The notes beneath the pieces were generated by a model. That model did no database searches, was not told the DNA's origin, and worked only from the letters and a program-made list of their open reading frames with translations. 64,000 nucleotides of DNA from Streptomyces sp. AV19 (GTDB lineage: Bacteria > Actinomycetota > Actinomycetes > Streptomycetales > Streptomycetaceae). The stretch spans positions 1,072,358 through 1,136,357 of the forward strand of contig NZ_JAEAMR010000007.1 in the NCBI RefSeq assembly GCF_015999245.1, read 5' to 3'. This document shows, piece after piece, positions 43,817 through 51,421 of the stretch. Position 1 is the first letter of the stretch. Every line of letters starts with the position of its first letter. The position numbers and the translations under genes were made by a program.

Positions 43817-44962
43817 ATGAGCGACCAGCATGCCTTCGAAACCCTCGCCATTCACGCCGGGCAGGAGCCGGACCCGCTGACCGGGGCCGTGGTACCGCCC
43901 ATCTACCAAGTGTCCACCTACAAGCAGGACGGCGTCGGCGGCCTGCGCGGCGGTTACGAGTACAGCCGCAGCGCCAACCCCACCCGCACCGCGCTCGAGG
44001 AGAACCTGGCGGCACTGGAGGGCGGCGCCCGCGGCCTCGCCTTCGCCTCCGGCCTGGCTGCCGAGGACTGCCTGCTGCGCACCCTGCTCTCCCCCGGCGA
44101 CCACGTCGTCATCCCGAACGACGCCTACGGCGGAACGTTCCGGCTGTTCGCCAAGGTCGTCAGCCGCTGGGGCGTGGAGTGGTCCGTCGCCGACTCCTCC
44201 GACCCGGCCGCTGTCCGCGCCGAACTCCGGCCGAACACCAAGGTCGTCTGGGTCGAGACCCCCTCCAACCCGCTGCTCGGCATCACGGACATCGCCGCCG
44301 TCGCCCAGGTCGCGCACGAGGGCGGGGCGAAGCTGGTGGTGGACAACACCTTCGCCAGCCCCTACCTCCAGCAGCCGCTGGCGCTCGGTGCCGACGTCGT
44401 CGTCCACTCGACCACGAAGTACATGGGCGGCCACTCCGACGTGGTGGGCGGCGCGCTCGTCACCTCCGACGCCGGCCTCGCCGAGGAACTCGCCTTCCAC
44501 CAGAACGCGATGGGCGCCGTCGCCGGCCCCTTCGACTCCTGGCTGACGCTGCGCGGCATCAAGACGCTCGCCGTCCGCATGGACCGGCACAGCTCCAACG
44601 CCGCGCGCATCGCGGAGCTGCTGGTCGCGCACCCCAAGGTGACCGAGGTCTTCTACCCGGGCCTGCCGGAGCACCGGCTCCACGAGGTCGCGGCCAAGCA
44701 GATGCGGGCCTTCGGCGGCATGATCTCCTTCCGCGTCGAGGGCGGCGAGGAGGCGGCGGTCGAGGTCTGCAACCGCGCGCGGCTGTTCACCCTCGGCGAG
44801 TCGCTGGGCGGTGTCGAGTCGCTCATCGAGCACCCGGGCCGGATGACGCACGCGTCCACGGCCGGTTCCCAGCTGGAGGTCCCGGCGGACCTCGTGCGGC
44901 TGTCGGTGGGCATCGAGTCGGCCGACGACCTGCTGGCGGACATCAAGCAGGCGCTCGGTTAA
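43817..44962 (+). CDS. metB: cystathionine gamma-synthase
   Basis: 381 residues from ATG 43817. PLP enzyme of the Cys/Met-metabolism family: FETLAIHAGQEPDPLTGAVV, YEYSRSANPTRTALE, ASGLAAEDCLLRTLL, WVETPSNPLLGITD, VVDNTFASPYLQQP and the PLP lysine in VVHSTTKYMGGHSDVVGG. LGGVESLIEHPGRMTHAS is the substrate carboxylate region. It makes cystathionine from an O-acyl-homoserine and cysteine, or takes part in reverse transsulfuration; sequence alone does not separate these. Confidence 0.92.
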   Translation: MSDQHAFETLAIHAGQEPDPLTGAVVPPIYQVSTYKQDGVGGLRGGYEYSRSANPTRTALEENLAALEGGARGLAFASGLAAEDCLLRTLLSPGDHVVIPNDAYGGTFRLFAKVVSRWGVEWSVADSSDPAAVRAELRPNTKVVWVETPSNPLLGITDIAAVAQVAHEGGAKLVVDNTFASPYLQQPLALGADVVVHSTTKYMGGHSDVVGGALVTSDAGLAEELAFHQNAMGAVAGPFDSWLTLRGIKTLAVRMDRHSSNAARIAELLVAHPKVTEVFYPGLPEHRLHEVAAKQMRAFGGMISFRVEGGEEAAVEVCNRARLFTLGESLGGVESLIEHPGRMTHASTAGSQLEVPADLVRLSVGIESADDLLADIKQALG

Positions 44963-44974
44963 CCAGGAGGGGTT

Positions 44975-45226
44975 TCACCAGTCCTCCAAGGGCGGGGCGG
45001 TGTCCGCGGGGTGCACCGCCCACGGCTCGGTGAGCGCGGCCCAGACGCAGAACGCGACGGCCGCCGCCGCCAGCAGCGTCCACCCCAGCGCGCGCAGCGC
45101 ACGCCGGGCGCGCAGCAGCCGGCGGCCGCGCCCGGCGGCCCGCGCGGCCAGCCCGGGCGGGACCGCCGGACGGCAGGAGACGAGCAGCCGGCGAACGGCC
45201 TCGCGGTCGCGCTCGCAGGAGCTCAC
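44975..45226 (-). CDS. small single-pass membrane protein coupled to the sigma-like gene
   Basis: 83 residues from a GTG that overlaps the stop of the upstream gene (GTGA). A basic, Cys-containing N-terminus (VSSCERDREAVRRLLVSC) and an Arg-rich segment are followed by one membrane helix (LGWTLLAAAAVAFCVWAAL) and a short acidic exterior tail (TAPPLEDW). The four-base overlap implies translational coupling with the sigma-70 region 4-like protein at 45223. It may be a minimal membrane anti-sigma factor, but no zinc anti-sigma motif is present. Confidence 0.62.
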   Translation of the reverse strand: MSSCERDREAVRRLLVSCRPAVPPGLAARAAGRGRRLLRARRALRALGWTLLAAAAVAFCVWAALTEPWAVHPADTAPPLEDW

Positions 45227-45660
45227 CCGGTGTCCCGGGGCCGCTCGCGCAGCGCGGCGACGGCGCGGGCGCAGACCGCCCGGACCCTCTCGGGCGGCAG
45301 CCCCAGACCGGCCGCGGCCTGCTCCTCCGCGACCCCCTCGTGCAGCCGCAGGACGACGACGAGGCGCTCGCGCGGGGTCAGCCGGTCCAGGACGCCGCCG
45401 CGGGCGCGGCGGTGCCGCCAGGAGAAGCGCGCGAAGCGGGCGACGAGCTCCTGCCGGGCCAGGGCGTACGGGTCGTCGCCGCCGAGGCGGTCCCACGCGG
45501 CGTAGGTGCTCGCCAGGGCCAGGGTGAGCAGCCGCTCGGCGGCGGCCGCGTCGCAGGTCAGCAGCTGCGCGGTGCGCAGCAGCCGGCCGCCCGCGCCGGC
45601 GACGAAGGCGTCGAACTCCCGGTCGCGGCGCGCCGCCCGGGCCGCCCGCCCCTCTCGCAT
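45223..45660 (-). CDS. sigma-70 region 4-like (ECF-like) protein
   Basis: 145 residues. The C-terminus (LTPRERLVVVLRLHEGVAEEQAAAGLGLPPERVRAVCARAVAAL in pattern) is a sigma region 4.2 helix-turn-helix. The N-terminus (FDAFVAGAGGRLLRTAQLLTCDAAAAERLLTLALASTYAAW) matches the region 2.1-2.2 of SigE-type factors. The intervening DNA-melting part is very short and Arg-rich, so promoter melting may be weak or absent. It is coupled by a four-base overlap to a small membrane protein. Could be a divergent ECF factor or a regulator derived from one. Confidence 0.68.
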   Translation of the reverse strand: MREGRAARAARRDREFDAFVAGAGGRLLRTAQLLTCDAAAAERLLTLALASTYAAWDRLGGDDPYALARQELVARFARFSWRHRRARGGVLDRLTPRERLVVVLRLHEGVAEEQAAAGLGLPPERVRAVCARAVAALRERPRDTG

Positions 45661-45704
45661 CCGACGAACCCCCGAGTGCCTCGGCGACAGGGCGGACGCC
45701 CCCT

Positions 45705-45780
45705 GGATTCACCGGTGTCCGGTTCGCCGGTGCCGGATTCGCCGATGTCCGGATTCATGGTGTCCGGATTCATGGTGTCC
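45705..45780. repeat. tandem 15-16 base repeat
   Basis: Two exact GGATTCATGGTGTCC units (45,751-45,765 and 45,766-45,780) are preceded by three degenerate units starting at 45,705, 45,721 and 45,735. They lie just upstream of the sigma-like gene and after the MarR gene. The array may vary in copy number. Confidence 0.75.
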
Positions 45781-45831
45781 GGCGGTTCCGGCGGGGGACA
45801 CCTCCATGACAAGCGCGGGCGCCCGACGGGG

Positions 45832-46332
45832 TCAAGAGGTCGGCGGCACCTGCGGCAGCGTGCTGTGGACGTCGGAGAGCGCGGAGTTGAAGCGGGTGAG
45901 CAGGGTGCAGAACATCGCGCGCTCCTCCTCGGTCCAGCCCTCGGTGCACAGCTCCATCAACTGCCGTCGCGAGGCGCGGACCTCGTCGAGGCGGGCCTTG
46001 CCGCGCGGCGAGAGCTGGAGGACGACCGCGCGGCCGTCCTCGGGGTGCGAGGTGCGCTTGACCAGTCCGGTGTCGACGAGCGGGGCGACCTGGCGGGTGA
46101 CTGTCGAGGAGTCGATGCCCATGCCCGCGGCGAGCGCCTTGACGCCCATCGGGCCTTCCTGGTCGAGGCGGTTGAGCAGCAGGTAGGCGGCGCGGTCCAT
46201 GGACTGATGGAGCCGTCCGACGCCGCCGAGGCGGGTCTGTTCTGCGCGGCGGGCGAAGACGGCAACCTGGTGCTGGAGAGTGTCGAGGACACCTGGTGCG
46301 AGGTCGGTCGTCATGTCCGGAGGGGTGGGCAT
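45832..46332 (-). CDS. MarR family transcriptional regulator
   Basis: 166 residues from ATG 46332; ATG 46314 is an alternative and neither has a strong ribosome site. The winged helix covers LDQEGPMGVKALAAGMGIDSSTVTRQVAPLVDTGLVKRTSHPEDGRAVVLQLSPRG in pattern, with the wing DGR motif visible. It is divergent from threonine ammonia-lyase across about 156 bases, so it may control that gene or its own transcription. The ligand is unknown. Confidence 0.9.
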   Translation of the reverse strand: MPTPPDMTTDLAPGVLDTLQHQVAVFARRAEQTRLGGVGRLHQSMDRAAYLLLNRLDQEGPMGVKALAAGMGIDSSTVTRQVAPLVDTGLVKRTSHPEDGRAVVLQLSPRGKARLDEVRASRRQLMELCTEGWTEEERAMFCTLLTRFNSALSDVHSTLPQVPPTS

Positions 46333-46488
46333 GGCTGGGGACTCACTTCGTGCGGCGGGCTGGAATTGCTCGTGAATGGGGGACAGAGTACGCGGCCCGG
46401 CGGGCGCGCGTACCGCTGCTCGGGAAACCGGTCGATCGGTGGGGGCAGGGGGGTCCGCGAGGGGCCCCGGCCTGCGAGACTGGGCGGC

Positions 46489-47874
46489 ATGGCTGCACGA
46501 GTTGGTGACGGGGACGGCACGGCGGCGTCCCCCGCTTCCGCATCCCGCCCGCAGGACGGCCCGGGGCCCGGCCCCGTCTCCGGAACCGCGCCGGGTTCCG
46601 CGTCCGGTTCCGCTTCCGCGTCCGGTTTCCCGTCCGGTTCCGCGCCCGGTTCCGCGTCCGCCGGGAGCCCGCTGCCCGTGACGCTGGACGCCGTGCGCGA
46701 CGCGCAGAAGGTGCTCTCGGGGGTTTCGCGGACCACCGTCCTGGAAGGCAGCCGCCACCTGTCCACCCTGATCGGCGCCCCGGTCCACCTCAAGTGCGAG
46801 AACCTGCAGCGCACCGGGTCGTTCAAGGTCCGCGGCGCCTATGTGCGCATCGCGGGGCTGTCCGCGCGGGAGCGCGCGGCCGGTGTCGTCGCCGCCAGCG
46901 CGGGCAACCACGCGCAGGGCGTGGCGCTCGCCGCCTCCCTGCTGGGGGTGCGGTCCACGGTCTTCATGCCGGAGGGCGCGCCGCTGCCGAAGGTGGCGGC
47001 CACCCGGGAGTACGGAGCCGAAGTGCGGTTGCACGGACAGGTGGTGGACGAGTCGCTGCGCGCCGCGCAGGAGTACGCGCGGCGCACGGGCGCGGTCTTC
47101 ATCCACCCCTTCGACCACCCCGACGTCATCGCGGGGCAGGGCACCGTGGGGCTGGAGATCCTCGAGCAGTGCCCGGAGGTGCGCACCATCGTGGTGGGCA
47201 TCGGCGGCGGCGGTCTGGCGGCCGGGATCGCGGTGGCGGTCAAGGCGCTGCGGCCGGACGTGCGGATCGTGGGGGTGCAGGCGGCGGGTGCCGCCGCGTA
47301 CCCGCCGTCGCTGAAGGCCGGGAGCCCGGTGACGCTGGAGGCGCCGGTCACGATGGCGGACGGGATCAAGGTCGGGCGGCCGGGCGACGTGCCGTTCGCG
47401 ATCGTCGAGCGGCTGGTGGACGAGGTCCGCACGGTCTCCGAGGACCAGATAGCGGCCGCGCTGCTGCTCTGCCTGGAGCGGGCGAAGCTGGTGGTGGAGC
47501 CGGCCGGGGCGACGCCGGTGGCGGCGCTGCTGGCGGCTCCCGCCTCGTTCGAGGGGCCGGTCGTCGCGGTGCTGTCGGGCGGGAACGTGGATCCGCTGCT
47601 GATGCAGGGCGTCCTGCGGCACGGCATGGCGGCCGCGGGCCGCTACCTGTCGCTGCGGCTGCGGCTGACCGACCGGCCGGGGGCGCTGGCCGCGCTGCTG
47701 GAGGTGCTGTCGGCGGCGGACGCCAACGTCCTGGACGTCAGCCACGTGCGCACCGATCCGCGGCTCGGGCTCACGGAGGCGGAGGTCGAGCTGCACCTGG
47801 AGACGAAGGGGCAGGAGCACTGCTCGGCCGTGCGCGCGGCGCTGCGCGAGGCGGGGTATCTGGTGATGCCCTGA
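46489..47874 (+). CDS. ilvA: threonine ammonia-lyase with ACT-like C-terminus and unusual N-terminal extension
   Basis: 461 residues from ATG 46489. The first about 60 residues are low-complexity Gly/Ser/Ala/Pro (GTAPGSASGSASASGFPSG) and not part of the enzyme; the conserved protein begins at LDAVRDAQKVLSGVSRTTVL. PLP-binding: RTGSFKVRGAY (Lys), SAGNHAQGVALAA, GIGGGGLAAGIA. The C-terminal 75 residues form an ACT-like domain (LRLRLTDRPGALAALLEVL). It deaminates threonine (and serine) to 2-oxobutyrate, for isoleucine or catabolism. The extension may be real or reflect a start further downstream. Confidence 0.9.
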   Translation: MAARVGDGDGTAASPASASRPQDGPGPGPVSGTAPGSASGSASASGFPSGSAPGSASAGSPLPVTLDAVRDAQKVLSGVSRTTVLEGSRHLSTLIGAPVHLKCENLQRTGSFKVRGAYVRIAGLSARERAAGVVAASAGNHAQGVALAASLLGVRSTVFMPEGAPLPKVAATREYGAEVRLHGQVVDESLRAAQEYARRTGAVFIHPFDHPDVIAGQGTVGLEILEQCPEVRTIVVGIGGGGLAAGIAVAVKALRPDVRIVGVQAAGAAAYPPSLKAGSPVTLEAPVTMADGIKVGRPGDVPFAIVERLVDEVRTVSEDQIAAALLLCLERAKLVVEPAGATPVAALLAAPASFEGPVVAVLSGGNVDPLLMQGVLRHGMAAAGRYLSLRLRLTDRPGALAALLEVLSAADANVLDVSHVRTDPRLGLTEAEVELHLETKGQEHCSAVRAALREAGYLVMP

Positions 47875-47880
47875 CGGGGG

Positions 47881-47920
47881 TTGACCCGGGTTGACCCGGG
47901 TTGACCCGGGTCGACCGGGG
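47881..47920. repeat. 10-base tandem repeat TTGACCCGGG
   Basis: Three exact copies (47,881-47,910) and a fourth degenerate copy (TCGACCGGGG) begin six bases after the threonine ammonia-lyase stop. The CCCGGG cores can pair with each other, so the array may fold and act as a terminator. Confidence 0.8.
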
Positions 47921-47992
47921 CGGCCCCTCCTCGCGTCCGGCACAAGCGGAGCGGAATATCCGGAATTTCCGTTCACAGAGCGGAATGCGGTC

Positions 47993-48022
47993 GGTGAACG
48001 TAAAATTCTGTATTACGTCACC
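47993..48022 (+). promoter_or_regulatory. operator-like inverted repeat before the ABC exporter
   Basis: GGTGAACGTAA and TTACGTCACC are inverted copies with one extra base in the left arm, around a nine-base AT-rich centre. The repeat ends 18 bases before the ATG at 48040. The core CGTAA-N9-TTACG is typical of TetR-type sites. No regulator gene is adjacent. Confidence 0.55.
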
Positions 48023-48039
48023 GAACGGGGAGAACCTCC

Positions 48040-49014
48040 ATGCCGGCCGCCGCGATTTACGCCGAAGGTCTGGTCAAGACCTTCGGCGAGGTAAGAGCTC
48101 TGGACGGCGTCGACCTCGACGTCCCGGAGGGGACGGTCCTGGGGCTGCTCGGCCCCAACGGCGCGGGGAAGACCACCACCGTGCGCGTGCTGACCACCCT
48201 CATCAGGCCCGACCGGGGGACGGCCTCGGTGGCCGGCCTCGACGTCGTCGAACGGCCGGACGCGGTGCGGCACAGCATCGGGGTGTCGGGCCAGTTCGCC
48301 GCCGTGGACGAGTACTTGACGGGGCGTGAGAACCTGCGCATGGTCGGCCGGCTCTACCAGCTCGGCGGGCGGGAGGCGAAGAAGCGGGCGGGGGAGCTGC
48401 TCGACCGCTTCAACCTCGCCGACGCGGCCGACCGGCCCGCCAAGACGTACTCGGGCGGCATGCGCCGCCGGCTGGACCTCGCGGCGGCGCTGGTCGTCAG
48501 CCCGCCCGTGATGTTCATGGACGAGCCGACCACCGGCCTCGACCCGCGCAACCGCCAGCAGTTGTGGGAGGTCATCGAGGAACTGGTCGCCGGCGGAACG
48601 ACGTTGCTGCTCACCACCCAGTACCTGGAGGAGGCCGACCGCCTCGCCCACGACATCGCCGTCGTCGACCACGGCCGGGTCATCGCCCGGGGCACCTCCG
48701 ACGAACTCAAGGCGCGGACCGGCGGGGAGCGCGTCGAGGTCGTCGTGCACCGGCGCGAGCACATCGCCCCCGCCGACGAGGTGCTGCGGAGGTTCGGGAA
48801 GGGCGACTCGGCCGTCGAGGAGCACACCCGCAGGATCACCGTGCCGGTCGCGGGCGGCGCCCGGCTGCTCGCCGAGGTCATCCGCGAACTGGACGCCCAC
48901 GCCATCGACATCGACGACATCGGGCTGCGCCGTCCGACCCTGGACGACGTCTTCATCTCGCTCACCGGCCACGCCGCCGAGGCGGAGGAGCAGCAGGAAG
49001 GGGCCGTGCCATGA
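48040..49014 (+). CDS. ABC transporter ATP-binding protein, DrrA (drug-resistance) type
   Basis: 324 residues from ATG 48040 with a GGAGAACC ribosome site. Walker A GPNGAGKTTTVRVL, signature YSGGMRRRLDLAAAL, Walker B VVSPPVMFMDEPTTGLD and the H-loop LLLTTQYLEEADRLAHD are all intact. The C-terminal 80 residues form the DUF4162-type regulatory domain. Its stop overlaps the next start as ATGA. It should energise an ABC-2 exporter for a hydrophobic compound; the permease is at 49211. Confidence 0.93.
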   Translation: MPAAAIYAEGLVKTFGEVRALDGVDLDVPEGTVLGLLGPNGAGKTTTVRVLTTLIRPDRGTASVAGLDVVERPDAVRHSIGVSGQFAAVDEYLTGRENLRMVGRLYQLGGREAKKRAGELLDRFNLADAADRPAKTYSGGMRRRLDLAAALVVSPPVMFMDEPTTGLDPRNRQQLWEVIEELVAGGTTLLLTTQYLEEADRLAHDIAVVDHGRVIARGTSDELKARTGGERVEVVVHRREHIAPADEVLRRFGKGDSAVEEHTRRITVPVAGGARLLAEVIRELDAHAIDIDDIGLRRPTLDDVFISLTGHAAEAEEQQEGAVP

Positions 49015-49214
49015 CCGTCGTGGGAGAGACTCCGCACCGCGTCCCGGTGGCCGGCCGGGGCGGGGCCGTCGGCCAGTCCGTCCGGGACTCCCTGGTCGTC
49101 GCCCAGCGCAATCTGATCCGGATGGTCAGGATTCCGAATCCTGTTCGCTCGTCTCGGCTAGGTTTCACCTCGCATGCCCGCTGGGCCACGGCCGGGAAGG
49201 AGCAGGCGTCGTGA
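49011..49214 (+). pseudogene. truncated first ABC-2 permease, 67 codons, still coupled on both sides
   Basis: It starts at ATG 49011 (overlapping the ATPase stop) and reads GQSVRDSLVVAQRNLIRMVRIPN, which mirrors the N-terminus of the next permease (SDALVIAQRNLIRMQRIPE). After RIPN the sequence becomes unrelated (PVRSSRLGFTSHARW...) and stops at 49214, overlapping the next GTG by GTGA. The expected six membrane helices are absent. It looks like the remnant of a tandem permease gene that lost its body but kept its start and the coupling to the downstream gene. Confidence 0.75.
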
Positions 49215-50011
49215 GCGGCATCAGTGACGCCCTGGTCATCGCCCAGCGGAACCTGATTCGCATGCAGCGGATCCCCGAGGTGGTTGTCTTTGGCCTCGTC
49301 CAACCGATCATGTTCGTGGTGCTGTTCAGCTATGTCTTCGGCGGCTCGATCGCCATCGGCGGCAGCACGAAGTCCTCGGTCTACCGCGAGTTCCTCATGG
49401 CCGGCATCTTCGCGCAGACCGTCACCTTCGCCACCGCCGGCGCGGGCGCGGGCATCGCGGACGACATGCACAAGGGGCTGATCGACCGCTTCCGCTCGCT
49501 GCCGATGGCGCGCGGCGCCGTCCTCACCGGCCGGACCCTCGCCGACCTGGTGCAGACCGCGCTGACCCTGGTGGTGCTGGCGGTGGTCGCCGTCATCGTG
49601 GGCTGGCGGATCCACGACGGCGTCCCGAAGGCGCTGGCGGGCTTCGCGCTGCTGCTCCTGCTCGGGTACGCCTTCTCGTGGATCGGCGCGGTGATCGGGC
49701 TGTCGGTGCGGACGCCCGAGGCGGCCACCTCCGGCGGGCTGATCTGGCTCTTCCCGCTGACGTTCATCTCGAACGCGTTCGTGCCGGCCGGCAATATGCC
49801 GACGGTGCTGCGGGTGATCGCCGAGTGGAATCCGTTCAGTGCCACGGTGCAGGCCGCGCGCGAGCTCTTCGGGAATCTGCCGGCGGGCTATCCGGTGCCC
49901 TCGTCATGGCCGATGCAGCACCCGGTGTGGGCGTCGCTGATCTGGTCGGCGCTGATCATCGTGGTGTTCCGGTGGCTGTCGGTGCGCAAGTACCGCTCGG
50001 CCACCGGCTGA
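49211..50011 (+). CDS. ABC-2 type permease, DrrB-like
   Basis: 266 residues from GTG 49211, with AAGGAGC upstream. The N-terminal amphipathic segment (ALVIAQRNLIRMQRIPE) precedes six membrane helices: VVFGLVQPIMFVVLFSYVFGG, then FATAGAGAGIADDMHKGLIDRFRSLPMARG as the conserved ABC-2 loop, the C-terminal TSGGLIWLFPLTFISNAFVP and WNPFSATVQAARELFGN. With the ATPase at 48040 it should form an exporter. The substrate is unknown. Confidence 0.92.
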   Translation: MSGISDALVIAQRNLIRMQRIPEVVVFGLVQPIMFVVLFSYVFGGSIAIGGSTKSSVYREFLMAGIFAQTVTFATAGAGAGIADDMHKGLIDRFRSLPMARGAVLTGRTLADLVQTALTLVVLAVVAVIVGWRIHDGVPKALAGFALLLLLGYAFSWIGAVIGLSVRTPEAATSGGLIWLFPLTFISNAFVPAGNMPTVLRVIAEWNPFSATVQAARELFGNLPAGYPVPSSWPMQHPVWASLIWSALIIVVFRWLSVRKYRSATG

Positions 50012-50107
50012 GCCGTCGGCCGTTGTGGCTGTGCCGACCGGACCGTGTCGGTTGTGGCGGCCGGCCGTGTTGGTTGTGCCGGACGGCCGTTTTGGTGGTG
50101 CCGAACG

Positions 50108-50148
50108 CCGTACGGCCCCGGACCGTCACGCGGTCAGGGGCCGTACGG
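50108..50148. terminator. bidirectional terminator between permease and greA
   Basis: 18-base arms (CCGTACGGCCCCGGACCG / CGGTCAGGGGCCGTACGG) with one mismatch and a five-base loop sit between convergent genes. Degenerate GTTGTG(C/G)CGG-type repeats occupy the preceding 80 bases. Confidence 0.85.
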
Positions 50149-50161
50149 GCGGCTTCGGGGC

Positions 50162-50659
50162 TCAGCCCTGGTAAGGCTTGGCGTCCAGGACGCGGACCTT
50201 GGCCTTCTTGCCGTTCGGCAGCTCGTACTCGGCGTCCTCGCCGATCTTCTTGCCGTTCACGCCGGTGCCCAGGGGCGACTGGGGGGAGTACGTCTCGATG
50301 TCCGAGCTGGCGTACTCGCGGGAGGCGAGCAGGAACGCCAGGGTGTCCTCGGGGTCCCCGTCGAAGGCGATGGTGACGACCATGCCGGGGGCGACCACGC
50401 CGGTGGCGGCCGGGGCCTCGCCGACCTTCGCGTGCTCGAGCAGCTGGGTCAGCTGACGCACACGGAGCTCCTGCTTGCCCTGCTCCTCCTTGGCCGCGTG
50501 GTACCCGCCGTTCTCTCGCAGGTCACCTTCCTCGCGCGCCGCGGCGATCTTGGCCGCGATCTCCGTGCGAGCGGGACCAGACAGGTACTCCAGCTCGGCC
50601 TTGAGCTGGTCGTACGCCTCCTGAGTCAGCCAGGTGACGTTGTCGCTGGTCTGGGTCAC
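50162..50659 (-). CDS. greA: transcription elongation factor GreA
   Basis: 165 residues from GTG 50659 with GAGGAGC upstream. The N-terminal coiled coil (VTWLTQEAYDQLKAELEYL through IAAAREEGDLRENGGYHAAKEEQ) bears the acidic tip residues Asp and Glu (EGDLRENGGY). The C-terminal FKBP-like domain is VVTIAFDGDPEDTLAFLLASREYA. It stimulates transcript cleavage by backtracked RNA polymerase. It may share regulation with the DUF4307 gene upstream, but 256 bases separate them. Confidence 0.95.
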   Translation of the reverse strand: MTQTSDNVTWLTQEAYDQLKAELEYLSGPARTEIAAKIAAAREEGDLRENGGYHAAKEEQGKQELRVRQLTQLLEHAKVGEAPAATGVVAPGMVVTIAFDGDPEDTLAFLLASREYASSDIETYSPQSPLGTGVNGKKIGEDAEYELPNGKKAKVRVLDAKPYQG

Positions 50660-50915
50660 AGGTGCTCCTCGTCGGTGCTGGGAAAAAACTTGGGGTCACG
50701 GATACAAATGAACGCCCTACTCAGAAGGGTGCACCTCCAAAGGCGGGCGAAACCACGAGCCTAACAATTACGTCCGGAATGGGGGAAGAAGCGGCGGGGC
50801 GAAACCGCGCAAGAATCGCATCAATGCAGGTCAGTGTGGGTGTGGCGAGTATCGCTCGGGGGTGTTGGGGCCCCTGCGGCCACAGTGATCCCGGAGGCGC
50901 CGGGGCTCGGCCGCC
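50660..50915. other. 256-base region upstream of greA
   Basis: No gene seen. It must contain the greA promoter. An A-tract (GGGAAAAAACTTGG at about 50,681) and an AT-richer part around 50,760-50,775 (CTAACAATTACG) are the only notable features. Confidence 0.5.
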
Positions 50916-51317
50916 CTACGCGGTGCGGCAGCCCTCGAGCTGGGTGATGCGGGCCCGGGCGGTGGTGCGGAGCGTGACGAACTGGGTGAAGTGCTTCTCG
51001 GCGCGGTCGACCGTCACGTCCAGGCGGGAAACCTCGGAACCGTCGTAGCCGAGCGAGCGCAGGGTGCACACGCCCTTGTCGTCCTTGCCCTTGCGAATCT
51101 CCAGGACCGCCTGGACCGAGCTGTCCGAGACCGACTTCGACCGGGTAAGCTCGCCGCTCACATCCGACTTGGTGATGTAGTGCACAGCGGCCCACGCGAG
51201 GAAGACGAGCAGGACCGCGCCCAGCGCACCGCCGATGATCTTGAGCTTGCGGTCGGCGCGTTCGTCCGCCGAGCGGCCGTAACGCCCCTCAGGCAGGGCC
51301 TCGCGCTGCGCAGCCAT
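50916..51317 (-). CDS. DUF4307 family membrane protein
   Basis: 133 residues. The N-terminus EGRYGRSADERADRKLK is followed by one membrane helix (IIGGALGAVLLVFLAWAAVHYI) and an exterior domain containing one Cys pair (KGVCTLRSLGYDGSEVSRLDVTV and LEGCRTA). This matches DUF4307, a conserved actinobacterial family located beside mca and greA. It is divergent from mca; function is unknown. Confidence 0.88.
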   Translation of the reverse strand: MAAQREALPEGRYGRSADERADRKLKIIGGALGAVLLVFLAWAAVHYITKSDVSGELTRSKSVSDSSVQAVLEIRKGKDDKGVCTLRSLGYDGSEVSRLDVTVDRAEKHFTQFVTLRTTARARITQLEGCRTA

Positions 51318-51351
51318 GATCGTTTCCTCTCGGACGGCGATTGGTGAACGC

Positions 51352-51377
51352 GGAATGAAACGGCTCCCGCTTCGGTC
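51352..51377 (+). promoter_or_regulatory. SigR-like promoter upstream of mca
   Basis: GGAAT followed by an 18-base spacer and GTC approximates the SigR (thiol-oxidative stress) consensus GGAAT-N18-GTT. It lies 45-70 bases before the mca start. In S. coelicolor mca is a SigR target. Confidence 0.5.
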
Positions 51378-51421
51378 ACTATAGGAGGCGTCTGCCGAGA
51401 CGAGTGACTGAGGATCGAGCC

